Source: Rutidosis leptorrhynchoides
Lineage: Eukaryota > Streptophyta > Magnoliopsida > Asterales > Asteraceae
Length of the DNA stretch: 64,000 nucleotides
Assembly: GCF_046630445.1 (NCBI RefSeq)
Contig: NC_092341.1
Location: 8,062,001-8,126,000, forward strand
Direction: 5' to 3'
Within the stretch, counting starts at the first letter, position 1. Every line of letters starts with the position of its first letter. The position numbers were made by a program, and so were the translations under genes. Under the pieces are notes generated by a model. It was not told where the DNA came from and did no database searches. It was given only the letters and a program-made list of their open reading frames with translations. Shown here piece after piece: positions 31,710-43,706 of the stretch.

Positions 31710-33603
31710 AAACCTTGCTTGTCCTCAAGCAATTCTTTCGTTACAAAGTAGAACAATATCAAACATAATCACAAAATATAGATTACAAACATTACATGAA
31801 TTACTCGAAGCACACGAAACACACACGTTGATATGAAACACAACACACACTATATGAAACACACGCTTTAAGTAACACACTTTTATTGGAATCACACGCA
31901 CGCTTTACACACAATGGAAACACACGCTTTAAGTATAGTACACTTTTATTGAAATCACACGCACGCTATATACACAATGGAAACACACACACACATTTTT
32001 GATAGATTAGAGCCAAGTATCCGAAAAATTTGATCCTAGGGAAATCAGGACCTTGATGAAAACGTTTTATGGTTTTGAAAATATCATGCTAGTTTTTAAT
32101 ACTAGACACGTTTTCCGATTTTGTCGGATTTTCTGAATTTTGAAAAATGAGTGCGGGTTTCCCGCTATTGGTCAAGCCAATCCCTCCCACGGTACCTAAC
32201 ATCACGAGATGTTGGTAGAAAATAATGTGCTTAGGGGGATACACATTACGTCCGGATATCATTGACAATTATGAGGTAATCATCTAATCCGTTAAGTTAA
32301 TCATAAAGATCGAAGTTCATCAGGCTTAAAAGCTGATATATTACCTTTCCGGAGGTTATCCACTGGGAATCTGATCAATCACTGACAATTTGTGTATCAT
32401 GGTGCGCTTCCCATTTGGCTAGCAAATCTCCCTCATTGAGATAAGCTTTGACTACCAGTTTCCCTGTTTGATGTTGAGGCCTGGTAGATTTCCAGTCGAT
32501 TTTAGCAATGACTTTTCAAGACTTTTCATCACCCTACAACTGGTCTGGACTACAACTTCTGAAATAAATCAGCAAGTGTGTCGTTCGGGAGACTTGACTC
32601 CCTTTAGGATGGAATGGATACATCCTGTATGGTCATATAAGTGGTCGGACGCAACATTGTCCTTGTTAGGAGAAACAATGAGGATCGCCCTTAGGGTTTT
32701 TGATCTGGCGCGAGATCCGGTTTCCGACCACGCTATACAATCACCGCTCTCTCACGGTTTACACTCGTTTTGGTACAAGTGACCTACAAGTTAGCTTACT
32801 AAACTAGTAGGATTTTCATTCAAATAATTGAATGATGGAGCAACTTCAAAGACTATTAATAATTTAAAATGTAAACCAACATTTATTTTCTAGATTTTAA
32901 GACCATAATGTGTATAACGTGGTTTTTGGGCTTTTAATCGTTTTTAAGGCTACTTGAAAATTTTAAAAATTTTTAAATAAGCTTATAATCAATTAAGTTT
33001 ATAAAATATCTTTTAAAAATTTATATTTATAACGGAAATTCGGTTGTTATACCTGATCTTAATCCGTCGATAAATTTTAAAATCAATTTTATAAAATTTA
33101 ACCTTTTACAAGTTATGTTGCCTTGAACGCCTTAATTTTAGTAAAACGAGTTCCCGATAAATTTCTACTCCCCACCCCACACTTGAGATCATGCAAGGCC
33201 CTCATTGCATGAAATCAGAAAAAAAAATTAAATTTAGAGGGCAAAGTGATAGGGTGATTGTAGAAATTTCCAATTTTTTAACCTGTAAATAATGGAACAA
33301 GTAGACGGATGCCGCTGAACTTACTGCCAGCATAAGAGCATCGTCTAGTCCGCGATTATCATCATACACACATCATAATATCAAATGTCGCTGAACTTAA
33401 TGCGAGTCTTTGAAGTTCAATCATGCTGCACAAATAAACAAACCACACAAATCACAATAAAAATAACGGTGTTTTTACAACCACATCCGTTTATCAAACC
33501 ACACCATTAGTATATTATTACAAACCGAAATTGTATCAAAATACATCACACAAATAAAATAGTCTAAAAACAAGTTACAAAATGATCCAATAGGCACGCA
33601 GGC
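31710..33603 (-). other. Element A non-coding region between last ORF and 3' LTR
   Basis: No gene. It holds a tandem repeat of about 70 bp at 31836-31990 (AACACACGCTTTAAGTA and ATCACACGCACGCT phrases). An open frame at 32468-32782 on the + strand is antisense to the element and has no domain. Confidence 0.7.
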
Positions 33604-35148
33604 CTAGTTATCAAACGGCCAAAAATAATTACCCGAACCATCTCTGTACGGGCGTCCCTGTGGATATTGCTGCTCAAATCTGTTCCGAGCATCCTGCAAC
33701 GCAGCGGTATTATCATAAATCGGGTGAGGCGGAGGTGGGTTTTGAGGATCCGTGTAATATTGGGGTGTCAGACGTGTCGTCCCATAGTACTGCTCGGGGT
33801 TGGAATAAAACAACTCTGAGTTATGGTTATTCCAATCAATACCATAACTCATCCATCCCTGATCGTGCACTTGAGCAATCTGTCGTTGCTCCATTCGCTG
33901 CTGACTATCCCACATTCGATCGTTGTGCATCCTTTGTTCGTTCGGGCTCAACCTCATGTTATTAACACTACCAACCAAACTGTCCCAACTTGATTGGGAC
34001 GGATGCCACGGAACCTGTTCACCCACATTAGTCTGTGCCTCCATTTCTGCCTCCTCTTCCTGCCGCTGCTCTTGCTGAACACCACTGCCACTTGCGTCAC
34101 CTGCACCAACTGCCACAAAAGGCACCAAATGCCCATTTCTATCTTTCATAATGATTTCAGCATTAATATAAAAAATCTTTTTTAATGGTTTCATTACGCT
34201 CGTGTACTCCTGTAATCTACTGAAATCAATGTTAAAATGTCGGGCAATTCGGGTGATGTAGTGGCCTCCCAGAAGTGGCTTCTGTAGCCGTGTCTCAGTC
34301 GCAATGGCAAGGAAATAATTAACGATTAGCCCAGGAATGTCGGTATAGGAACCCCGCTTGATTTGATCCATAATCCACAAATCTAATGTTTTCACCTTCT
34401 CATTACCCTCAATCCTCGCATTAAACGTGCATGCGATGAGTCGATGAAGCAGCCTATCATCCCGGGCTGCGATTTCGTTGTACCTGTGCTTGCTTGATCT
34501 AAAATGTGCAGGCGCAATATTTGGCTTACAAATTCTGCGCCAATAAGAGGTGTCATCAAAAACATGCCGGCCAACGTAATCAGAAGCCCGCAAATATTCA
34601 CCTAACTGATTATCGGTGAATTCCTCAAAAATTCCCAGAACTCTACAAAGCTGTAAACTGCTTATACCCCTATCTTGGCCCCCGAGACGAAACTGTAGAA
34701 ACTCATTCGATAAATAATCGCTGACATTGTTAAACCGCATGGTAGAGTAAAATTCTTTAAGCAGCACCGGATAGATTGGTTCATTGATGCTAAAAACATG
34801 TTTCCAAGCGTGGGCGACTACTCTATTATACGGGATGGCTAGTAAATTAGTAACATGTCGGCGCATGCCCGCTTCTTCCAATGGCCCCCAGAAAAAATAC
34901 CAAGTGGCATTAATCGGCCTGCGGTTTATTCTCTCAAACGTTTCGGTGTAGTCTTCGTCGTTCTGAACCCATGTTAACCAAACTCGAGGATCATTTAGAT
35001 CCTCCTCCTCTTCTTCTCCGGAAGACGATGATGAATGATGTTGTTGTTTTTGTGGTGGTGGTTGTCGTGGAGGAGCCAAACCTGCTGTCCTTCCTCTTTT
35101 TGCCGGTCCTCCTCTGCTTGGTTGTCCCTGCAAAACATTATACACCAA
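33604..35148 (-). CDS. Athila-type ORF downstream of pol, function unknown
   Basis: Intact 514-residue ORF in element sense, in the place where some Athila elements carry an env-like ORF. Residues 1-50: basic and Gln/Pro-rich, then a Ser/Glu tract (SSSSSGEEEEEDLNDPRVW). Residues about 60-340: a folded-looking region with FERINRRPINATWYFF, LKEFYSTMRF and FRLGGQDRGIS, resembling the plant-specific putative transposon-protein domain found in Athila ORFs. Residues 345-514: a low-complexity Gln/Asn/Tyr/Pro-rich tail. There is no signal peptide or convincing membrane segment, so an envelope role is not supported. It has no lesion although the adjacent pol is broken. Whether it is made from a spliced or subgenomic RNA cannot be seen. 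Confidence 0.75.
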   Translation of the reverse strand: MVYNVLQGQPSRGGPAKRGRTAGLAPPRQPPPQKQQHHSSSSSGEEEEEDLNDPRVWLTWVQNDEDYTETFERINRRPINATWYFFWGPLEEAGMRRHVTNLLAIPYNRVVAHAWKHVFSINEPIYPVLLKEFYSTMRFNNVSDYLSNEFLQFRLGGQDRGISSLQLCRVLGIFEEFTDNQLGEYLRASDYVGRHVFDDTSYWRRICKPNIAPAHFRSSKHRYNEIAARDDRLLHRLIACTFNARIEGNEKVKTLDLWIMDQIKRGSYTDIPGLIVNYFLAIATETRLQKPLLGGHYITRIARHFNIDFSRLQEYTSVMKPLKKIFYINAEIIMKDRNGHLVPFVAVGAGDASGSGVQQEQRQEEEAEMEAQTNVGEQVPWHPSQSSWDSLVGSVNNMRLSPNEQRMHNDRMWDSQQRMEQRQIAQVHDQGWMSYGIDWNNHNSELFYSNPEQYYGTTRLTPQYYTDPQNPPPPHPIYDNTAALQDARNRFEQQYPQGRPYRDGSGNYFWPFDN

Positions 35149-36417
35149 ACCAAAAGAACATAGAAACCGTTGTGTTAATGTTAGCTAAAAACAAAACCGA
35201 GTAGCAGGAGAACTTAATCATTCCATTCCTAGTTCAAAAAGTTATTATGATTCATTTAAACAAAAGTGCATGTTCACAAGTTTATACCAGAGTCAACCAA
35301 AGTCAACTTGAATTCATTAACACACTTTCAAAAACGAAAATCACAACTTAACAAAGTAGCACAAACTTAGGACTTAAAGGATTCAACTATGTTGTGTCAT
35401 AGGTCATAACATTTAACTTTGCATTCTAATCATATTCATCACAAATCATAATACAATTTTCACAACTTTTAGCTCAAATGACCTTATAACATCATACATT
35501 ATGGCATTCCATTCCCTTATTTGATTCAACATGACCTTACAAATGAAAAACAAGCATACACATTCATAAATTCATTATAATTCATCATATGCTTAGAAAT
35601 TTACTAATATTTAAAAACGACCCGGCCAAGTTGACATCAACATCACCAACACAATCATATACTTCACAAGAATCATAAACATCATACATAAACTCAACTT
35701 CATAAGTTAAGCACCCTAAATTCGGATTTATTTTCTACAAACCCTAGAATCATGAACAAAACCCTTAAAAGCATGTAATCTTTGCAAAATAAACACATTA
35801 AGGGCAATTAAAACATCTAAGGCATGTTAATCTTAATAATAATCATGCAAATCAAACACCTCACACTTATCCTTAACCAATTTATAGATATAAACATATA
35901 ATTCAAGTAATTGATAAAGAAAAGTGAAGAAATGGAGTATTCATACCCAAAAGTTCATGATTTAAAGCTTGAATTTGAAGAGGAAATCGCGAATTTGAAG
36001 TAGAAATTAGGGTTTTTGGAGAGTGGTTCGGGTTAGGGCAGAGAGAAATAGAGAAGAGTGTGTTTTGTGGATGAAAAATGAGTGGGATAAGTGTTAAAAC
36101 GTATTTTTTTTTTCTGACTCAGGGGTTGGGACGTCGTCTTGGGAACCTAGACGGCGTCTAGGCTAATGAAACGAGACGGCGTCTTGCATAGTGGGACGGC
36201 GTCTAGAAGTTTAAACTGGGACGGCGTCTTGCATAGTGGGACGGCGTCCCAATGTGCTAAAACCCACTGACCTGATTTTCTGAGTCGTTCGCGTTTAGGG
36301 GTCATACGTTAATCATTTTGTACCAAACTAAAATTTAACGTGCACACAATACAAACCTAATTACAATCGTGAACCATTCTTTTACGAGTCGTTCACCAAA
36401 CTCGTCCCCGTTTTGAT
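35149..36417 (-). other. Element A spacer between pol and the downstream ORF
   Basis: No gene. AT-rich, with CATCATA-type phrases and the palindrome cluster at 36128-36250. Confidence 0.7.
36128..36250. repeat. Second cluster of GACGGCGTC palindromes (internal)
   Basis: Six copies of GACGGCGTC/GACGTCGTC in about 120 bp with TTGCATAGTGGGACGGCGTC repeated twice. Same motif as in the LTRs but different spacers, so it is not a simple copy of the LTR block. Confidence 0.92.
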
Positions 36418-37800
36418 TTAGGCGTTTTTCTTGAAGTTGAGGCTAACCTCATCCTCAATTTCCAGGGGACCATCAACATAGTGTTTGACCCGGTGGCCAT
36501 TCACTTTAAAAGTATCACCTTTCCAGTTTACCATTTCAATTGTACCATAAGGGTACACCCTTCTAACCACGAATGGTCCCGTCCATCGGGACTTAAGCTT
36601 TCCTGGTGATAACTTGAAACGGGAGTTATAAACAAGGACACGATCTCCTTCCATGAATTCTTTTGGATGTTTCAATCTTTTGTCGTGCCATTGTTTGGTT
36701 TTTTTCTTGTAAATTAGAGAGTTGTCATAGGCTTCAAGCCTCAACTCGTCTAATTCGTTTAATTGGGTCAAACGTAACCGACCCGCTTCTTGGTAATCCA
36801 AATTGCATGCCCTTAATGCCCAATGTGCTTTATGTTCAATCTCTAACGGGAGATGGCATGCTTTTCCGTATACCATACGGAAAGGAGTTGTTCCAATCGG
36901 TGTTTTGTAGGCCGTGCGAAAGGCCCACAATGCATCTTTTAACTTGGTTGACCACTCTTTTGGATTGGCACCAACGGTCTTTTCAAGTATGCGTTTTAAT
37001 GACCGGTTGGTGTTTTCTACTTGCCCACTCGTTTGGGGATGATAAGATGTCGAAATTTTATGGATTACTCCATATCTTTTCAACACCTTTTCCAATTGCT
37101 TATTGCAAAAGTGGGTGCCCCGGTCACTTATAAGAGCTTTTGGTGTGCCGAACCTAGAGAAAAGTTCCATCAAAAAGTTTACCACTACTCGGCCATCATT
37201 TGTTGGTAGAGGTTTTGCCTCCGCCCATTTAGAAACATAATCTATGGCGACAAGTATGTAGAGGTAAGAATGAGATTTTGGAAAGGGGCCCATAAAGTCA
37301 ATTCCCCAAACATCGAACACCTCGCATACTTGGATGCTTTGTTGAGGCATTTCATCCCGTTTAGTTATTTGACCGGCCCGTTGGCACGCGTCACAAGCTT
37401 TACAGACAGCGTAGGCATCTTTGAATATGGTAGGCCAATAGAAACCGGCCTCGTAAACTTTCTTCCCCGTGATTTGGGGACCAAAGTGCCCACCTGTTGG
37501 ACCAAGGTGACAGTCAAGCAGAATTTCGGTGCATTCCTTCCCCGAAACACACCGACGGATTATCCCATCGGGACACTATTTAAAGAGATATGGGTGTTCC
37601 CAAAAATAGTATTTTAAGTCACTAAAGAATTTCTTTCTTTTCTGGTGTGACATACCGGTTTCTAGGAATCCACCCGCAAGATAGTTGGCAATGTCTACAA
37701 ATCATGGATCATTAATTTTCTCAACTCTCATGAGATTTTCATCAGGAAAATTATCTTGGATAACGGTCTCATGTAGAACCCCAAGATTCGGGTTCTCAAG
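36418..37800 (-). pseudogene. Element A integrase (pol C-terminal part), broken
   Basis: The frame after the RNase H frameshift (about 37800) runs to 36418. It contains stops at 37702-37704 (TGA) and 37576-37578 (TAG). The open part from 37350 encodes 310 residues of integrase catalytic core: [19 protein letters not shown] and [14 protein letters not shown] supply the D, D and E residues, followed by a C-terminal region ([18 protein letters not shown]). No chromodomain, as expected for Athila. The N-terminal zinc-binding region falls in the damaged stretch. Confidence 0.88.
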
Positions 37801-40800
37801 TCGGCAGCTAGGTTTTCGGCACCCTTTTTATCTTTTATATCGATGTCGAATTCTTGCAAAAGCAAGACCCAACGTATTAAACGGGGTTTAGCATCTTGCT
37901 TAGAAAGCAAGTACTTTAATGTCGAGTGGTCTGTGTAGACAACCGTCTTTGCTAGCACTAAATAGGATCGGAATTTGTCAAACGAAAAGACGATTGCAAG
38001 GAGTTCCTTCTCGATGGTAGTGTAATTAAGTTGGGCTCCTTGCAGTGTCTTACTAGCATAGTAAATGGGCTTGAAATGTTTTTCTATTCTTTGCCCCAAG
38101 ACGGCACCAATAGCAAAGTCACTGGCGTCACACATAAGTTCGAATGCTATTGACCAATTCGGCGATATGAGAATCGGTGACTGCGTGAGCTTTGCTTTAA
38201 GAAGATTAAAGGCGGTAAGACACTCGTCCGTAAAGACAAATGGAGCGTCCTTCTCAAGAAGTTTGTTCATGGGAGTTGCAATTTTGGAAAAATCTTTAAT
38301 GAACCGCCGGTAAAAACCGGCGTGCCCCAGAAAACTTCTAACACCTTTCACATTCGTTGGTGGTGGTAATTTGGCTATTACTTCCACTTTAGCCCGATCC
38401 ACCTCAAGACCTGCACAAGAAATTTTATGACCCAATACAATTCCCTCTTTTACCATAAAATGGCATTTTTCCCAGTTTAGTACAAGATTTGATTCTTCAC
38501 ACCTAATCAACATAAGCTCAAGATTTTTAAGACATGAGTCAAAAGAATCACCGAAGACTGAGAAGTCATCCATGAATACTTCCATAAAGTCTTCAATCAT
38601 GTCATGAAAAATAGCTACCATACACCTTTGAAAGGTAGCAGGAGCATTGCATAAGCCAAAAGGCATACGCCGATAGGAGAAAGTACCATAAGGACATGTA
38701 AAGGTCGTTTTATCTTGGTCCTCGGGTGCTATAGGGATTTGGAAATATCCCGAGAAACCGTCAAGAAAACAATAAAAATTCTTTCCCGCTAATCTTTCCA
38801 ACATTTGATCAATGTAAGGAAGGGGAAAATGGTCTTTTCGGGTAGCATCATTTAATTTCCTGTAATCAATGCATACCCTCCAACCCGTGATAGTCCTGGT
38901 AGAAATTAATTGGTCGTCTTCATTTGTGACAACGGTCATGCCACCCTTTTTGGGCACGCATTGGACCGGACTCACCCAAGGACTATCCGAAATTGGATAA
39001 ATAAGACCCGCATCTAGGAGTTTTACAATCTCCTTCTTAACAACTTCTTGCATATTGGGGTTGAGTCGCCTTTGTCTTTGTACACACGGCTTATAGTTAT
39101 CTTCCATTAATATCTTATGTGTACAATAAGAGGGACTTATACCCTTGATGTCATGAATTTTCCATGCTAGAGCCGTTTTATGGGCTTTTAACATGGAAAC
39201 AAGCTTAGATTTCTCACTTACAGAGAGTTCGGATGAAATGATCACCGGGAGAGTAGAACCTTCTTGTAGGTAAGGATATTCCAAGTGACTTGGAAGTGGC
39301 TTTAGTTCCAAAACGGGAGGTTCTTCAATCGATGTTTTACATCGGTATTCATTCCCTAAATCCAACTTTCTGTACTCTTCATCATTTGGCTCATACCCGT
39401 TAGCCATCAAAGTGGTCAACATCTCCACTTCTTCCACCATTATTTCATCATCACCTTCCGCAAAAATGCATTCTCCTGTACCTTGCAATTCTGGAAATTC
39501 CTGCAATAACTCCGAATACGTGTCTACGGTTTGCAAATAATAACATTGATCATCAGTAGACTCGGGGTATTGCAAGGCATGGTCAACGGAAAAGGTAACC
39601 TTCATATCCTCAATACTAAGGGTCAATTTCTGCCCATGAACATCTATCATAGCTCTAGCGGTATTGAGGAAAGGTCGACCTAATATAAGAGGCACACGTG
39701 TGTCCTCCTCCATGTCTAGAATTACAAAATCAGCCGGAAATACTAGGGTACCTACTTTTACTAACATATTCTCTAAAATTCCACGAGGGAATTTAACAGA
39801 GCGGTCTGCTAGTTGGATTGCCATTCGAGTTGGTTTCAGTTCCCCGGGGTTTAGCTTAACATATAATGAATAAGGCATTAAATTTATGCTAGCCCCTAAA
39901 TCCGCTAATGCTTTAATGCATTCCAAATCTCCCAGGAGACATGGTATGGTAAAACTTCCAGGATCAGCTAACTTTTTCGGTATTTTGTTCATCAAAATTG
40001 CTGAACAATTAGCATTCATGGTGACGGATGAAAGTTCCTCCATTTTCTTCCGATTAGTAAGTAAGTCTTTTAAAAACTTAGCATACTTGGGCATACCTGA
40101 GATTACATCAATGAAAGGCATGTTTATGTTAATTTGTTTAAACATATCTAGGAATTTCGACCTTTCGGCCTCTAGCCTCTCTTGTTGTTGTTTTCTTGGG
40201 TATGGGAGCGGTGGTTGATATGGTTTCACTACGGGTTTTTCCCGTTCTTCCTTTTCAACCACTTTTTCCGGCTCCTTAACCGGTTCATCGTTTTGGTTCA
40301 ATGGAACACTGAAATCAGAATTTTCGGGCATTTTTGGAGCATCGTATGCTAGACCACTCCGTGTGGTGATAACATTTGCGTGCTCATTTCGTGGGTTTTT
40401 ACTGGTATCGCCCGGTAAACTACCTGGTTTCCTCTCGTTCAGTAAATTGGCTAAACCACTCATTTGTTTTTCTAAATTTTGAATTGATGCTTGTTGGTTT
40501 CTAAATTGATGTTCGTTTTTCTCGTTGGTTTGGTTTATATTTGTGACAAGCTGAGTTTGTGATGTAATTAACTTTTCCAACATACTCTCTAAATTTGACT
40601 TTTTCTCTTCCTGTTGGGGTTTTTGGTAAAAACCCGGAGTTTGTTGTTGGAACCCACTACCTGACCCTTGTTGAAAATTGGAAGTTTGACCTTGAGGGTT
40701 GTAGGGGTTGTTAAAGTTCCGGTTAAATTGGGCTCTTCCCTGAAACTGGTTATTATTTCTTTGGCTTATGAAAGCCACTTCTTCTTTTTGACCCATGGTT

Positions 40801-41867
40801 AACCCGGCATCACAATCTTTTCCTAAGTGGAGACCTCCACAGTATTCACAACCTACTTTCATACTATGGATTTCCTTGGTGATTTTGTCCATGTTTCGGA
40901 CAACACCATCTATTTTCACACCTAGGGAGCTTAAGTCATCATAAGCACCGGCGCTTTGGACTTGAGCATTTCGAGTAATTGGGCGTTCTTGATGCCACTC
41001 ATGAGAATAATCGGCTAGTTTCTCGATTATCTCATAAGCCTCTTGCTCGGTTTTGTCCATAAGAGAACCACCGGCCGCTTGGTCAATTGAAATTCGGGTT
41101 GCTACATCACAACCTTTGTAAAAGATTTGGACCTTTTGAAAGGTATCCAAACCATGGTTTGGACAACCTCTTAGCATTTTGGAAAATCGATTCCATGCTT
41201 CGTACAGGGTTTCCATCGGTTTTTGACAGAATTGGGTAATTTCGTGTTGGAGTCTCGCGGACTTGGATGCTGGAAAATATTTCTTAAGAAATTTTTCCAA
41301 CATACCATCCCACGTTTCTATCGTAGCCTCGGCCAATGAATCTAACCAACTTCGTGCTTCCCCTTGGAGTGTCCAAGGGAAAAGTCTTAATAATATGGCC
41401 TGGTCAGTTTCTGGTTTAAGTTTAAATAGAAGACATATCTCTTGAAAGAGACGAATATGTTCGTTTGCATCTTCATTCGGACCACCACCAAATTGACACC
41501 TGTTATTAATCATTTGAAGAATAGGTCCTTTTATTTCAAAAGTTACCTCACCAGTAGGTGGAGTAATAGCACTACCTTGTCCGGTCCGGGTTGCTTTCAT
41601 CTTTGCTGCCATTGATTGTCGTGGTACCAACGGTCTTTCTCCTTCCATTTCAAAATTTAGGGGTTGAACGGGTTTACCAAAGTCTGAATATCGAGGCTTG
41701 GTCGTACTTGATTCTGAATCAAAGGTTTCTTGCTTTGATGAAGATTCAAAAATTTCAAGTACTTCTTTTGAAATCCTACCAAGCTTTCTATCCGGTTCTG
41801 TCAATGGTGTAAATAATGGAGATTCTGAACTTCGGGTATGTGGCATATGCAACCTATAATCTGTCAA
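37728..41867 (-). pseudogene. gag-pol: Element A gag-protease-RT-RNase H polyprotein, frameshifted at its end
   Basis: 1,379 residues open. Gag domain at about 120-250 (LQGEARSWLDSL, FLKKYFPASKS), zinc knuckle at about 345 (CEYCGGLHLGKDC), Gln/Asn-rich linker, aspartic protease at about 655 (ALADLGASINLMP; Athila proteases usually have DLGAS rather than DTGA), reverse transcriptase at about 960-1150 (DYRKLNDATRKDHFPLP, FCFLDGFSG-like, catalytic FMDD at about 1098), RNase H (MCDASDFAIGAVLGQ, YTDHSTLKYLL). The frame slips near 37797-37803, just where the RNase H-integrase linker begins, consistent with a small deletion between short repeats. Translation therefore ends about 20 residues later out of frame. 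Immediately downstream (in sense) is the broken integrase. Confidence 0.93.
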
Positions 41868-41998
41868 TCACACAACTAACAAAAACTATCACACATACCG
41901 ATTCTATAAAATTAAAATCAAAGACTATCAATAATTAAAAATAATTAAGAACTACTTAATCACAAATTAGTTAATAGTCCTATTTTGACACAAAACTG

Positions 41999-42016
41999 TC
42001 CCCGGCAGCGGCGCCA
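41999..42016 (-). other. Element A primer-binding site, Asp-tRNA type
   Basis: The minus strand reads TGGCGCCGCTGCCGGGGA, one base different from the complement of a plant tRNA-Asp 3' end. Asp-tRNA priming is usual in Athila/Tat elements. It lies six bases inside the 5' LTR; gag starts about 130 bp further in. Confidence 0.88.
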
Positions 42017-42022
42017 AAAACT

Positions 42023-43701
42023 TGATGTGCGAAAAGTGGTATATGAATTATCGTATGGAAAATACCGGTTTTAGATATTGCTACACACTAACGGGCAGTG
42101 TACCCGATCGTGTAGTAGTATAGTAACTGGTTTAGTTCCGTGTATCGTTCCAAGGACAGTTATATCAGTCAAACTAGAATTAGAAACTATATTATGATTA
42201 ACTAAGTGAATGAAAGTTAAAAGTACAAGTTTTATGTTTTGGTGGCTATTTAACGATTTAGCCAAATCAAAGAAGGTTAAATGTAAAAACAATATTTTTG
42301 TCTTTTAAGTTTATGAAATGAGAATAAATGCAAATAAAGCAAGTAAGATAGTTTTGAATTAAATCAAAGAGATGAAATGTTTATCTAGATATTTTACCCT
42401 CGGTATTGGATGTATTTTTAGATATTAAGTCCTGATTGAATAATTATGTGTGTAGTTATCTAATAGGTTCACTAAGAGTTCTCTCGGATAAACACGCAAA
42501 TACAATAACAAGATCAAGGGTTCCCTTTTCACTATGGTTCTTGTATTTGTAATCAAATAACTATAAGCATGCTAATCACCTAAATCGACTCGCCAAGAGT
42601 TCTCTTTAGCAAGTACTCAAACTAGAATTACTAAGCGAGGGTTCCCTATTACTTAGACCTTTTCGTTTGTGACTAGTTGATCAACAAGATCAAAGACTTG
42701 AATAACAATTGTCTTTGCGTTCGCTCTACACAATTCATTCCTATTTTGTTTAACCGTTTTAATCTAGTTTACCCCCTTGGTCCGGTTTAGCAAACAATCA
42801 ATCTAAGACAAGTTGATTGTAAATCAATATGATACATCAACAAGAGTTCTCTTTATCAACAACATATCAATTAACTAGATACAAATGATTTTAACAACAA
42901 TAAGCATGGTTCTTAATTCAAGCTTCAATCTATCACGCATAATACATTCAATCAATAAGATTACATCCAATACCTTGGTTATTAATCTAGACAAACATTA
43001 TAGAAACTAGCCAACAATCATGGTAACAGACAACAATACAATCAATTTATTAACTGAAATCATTGCTGAGAACAAGTAAATAACCTACAAGAACAAGAGT
43101 TCTTGGATGAAGAAGGTTTTGATGGATGATGCCTTGATGTTGAGCCTCTTCAAAGAGGTTGAAGTTCTCCAATTTGCTCCTGAAAATCGCCTCTAAACTC
43201 TCTGGTTCGTATCCTTTTGAAACAGTCCCAAAAATGAAGCTTTAAAGTGGAGAAATTAGGTAAAAAGCAGAAAAGTCGGGTACACCTACTACGGGACGTC
43301 GTCCCAAAAGGCAGGATGGCGTCCCAAAAAACACGACAGGACGGCGTCCTAATAATGCTAGACGGCGTCCCAGATAAAAGGCCAGGACGGCGTCCTCTTA
43401 TGCTAGACGGCGTCCCGAATGGTTTTTAGGCACTGTTTTGTTTTCTTTTCAACATTAGTTCATTTGGACGAAGCCTAACATATCAGAAGCCTTGTTTTAT
43501 CATTTTAGAGTGCTACCTTGACCCTAACTCGTATCGGGATCGACCAATGTCATAAATCATCAAAATTATTTGCAGATCATTCTTCCGATACAAATTCGCG
43601 CATCTTGGCTTATCACTTGTAGATCACCTTCATTATCTTCGATTCTAGAGCGTTTTAAGTGATATTGCGATAGATATATATGATGTTATTGAGCAATATC
43701 A
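42023..43701 (-). repeat. Element A 5' LTR
   Basis: 1,679 bp, same length as its partner. Its palindrome cluster is at 43293-43421, where one copy has changed GGACGG to GGATGG relative to the other LTR. Confidence 0.96.
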
Positions 43702-43706
43702 GGGAA

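Larger units (their letters stand above)
30016..43701 (-). mobile_element. Element A: Athila-type LTR retrotransposon
   Basis: A 13,686-bp element in minus orientation inserted into the 5' LTR of element B. The TSD is GGGAA (30011-30015 and 43702-43706). Both LTRs are 1,679 bp, TGATGTGCG...GCAATATCA, with fewer than ten differences seen by eye, so it is young. In element sense: 5' LTR (42023-43701), Asp-tRNA primer-binding site, gag-protease-RT-RNase H, integrase, a long spacer with GC palindromes, a 514-residue ORF, a second long non-coding spacer, polypurine tract, 3' LTR. Pol is broken by a frameshift and two stops. Confidence 0.95.

Noticed and set aside
32468-32782. 104-codon + strand open frame in element A
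   Set aside because: Antisense to the element, no domain, no context.
33604-35148. Calling this ORF a retroviral envelope gene
   Set aside because: Position fits, but no signal peptide, membrane anchor or cleavage-like features are visible.
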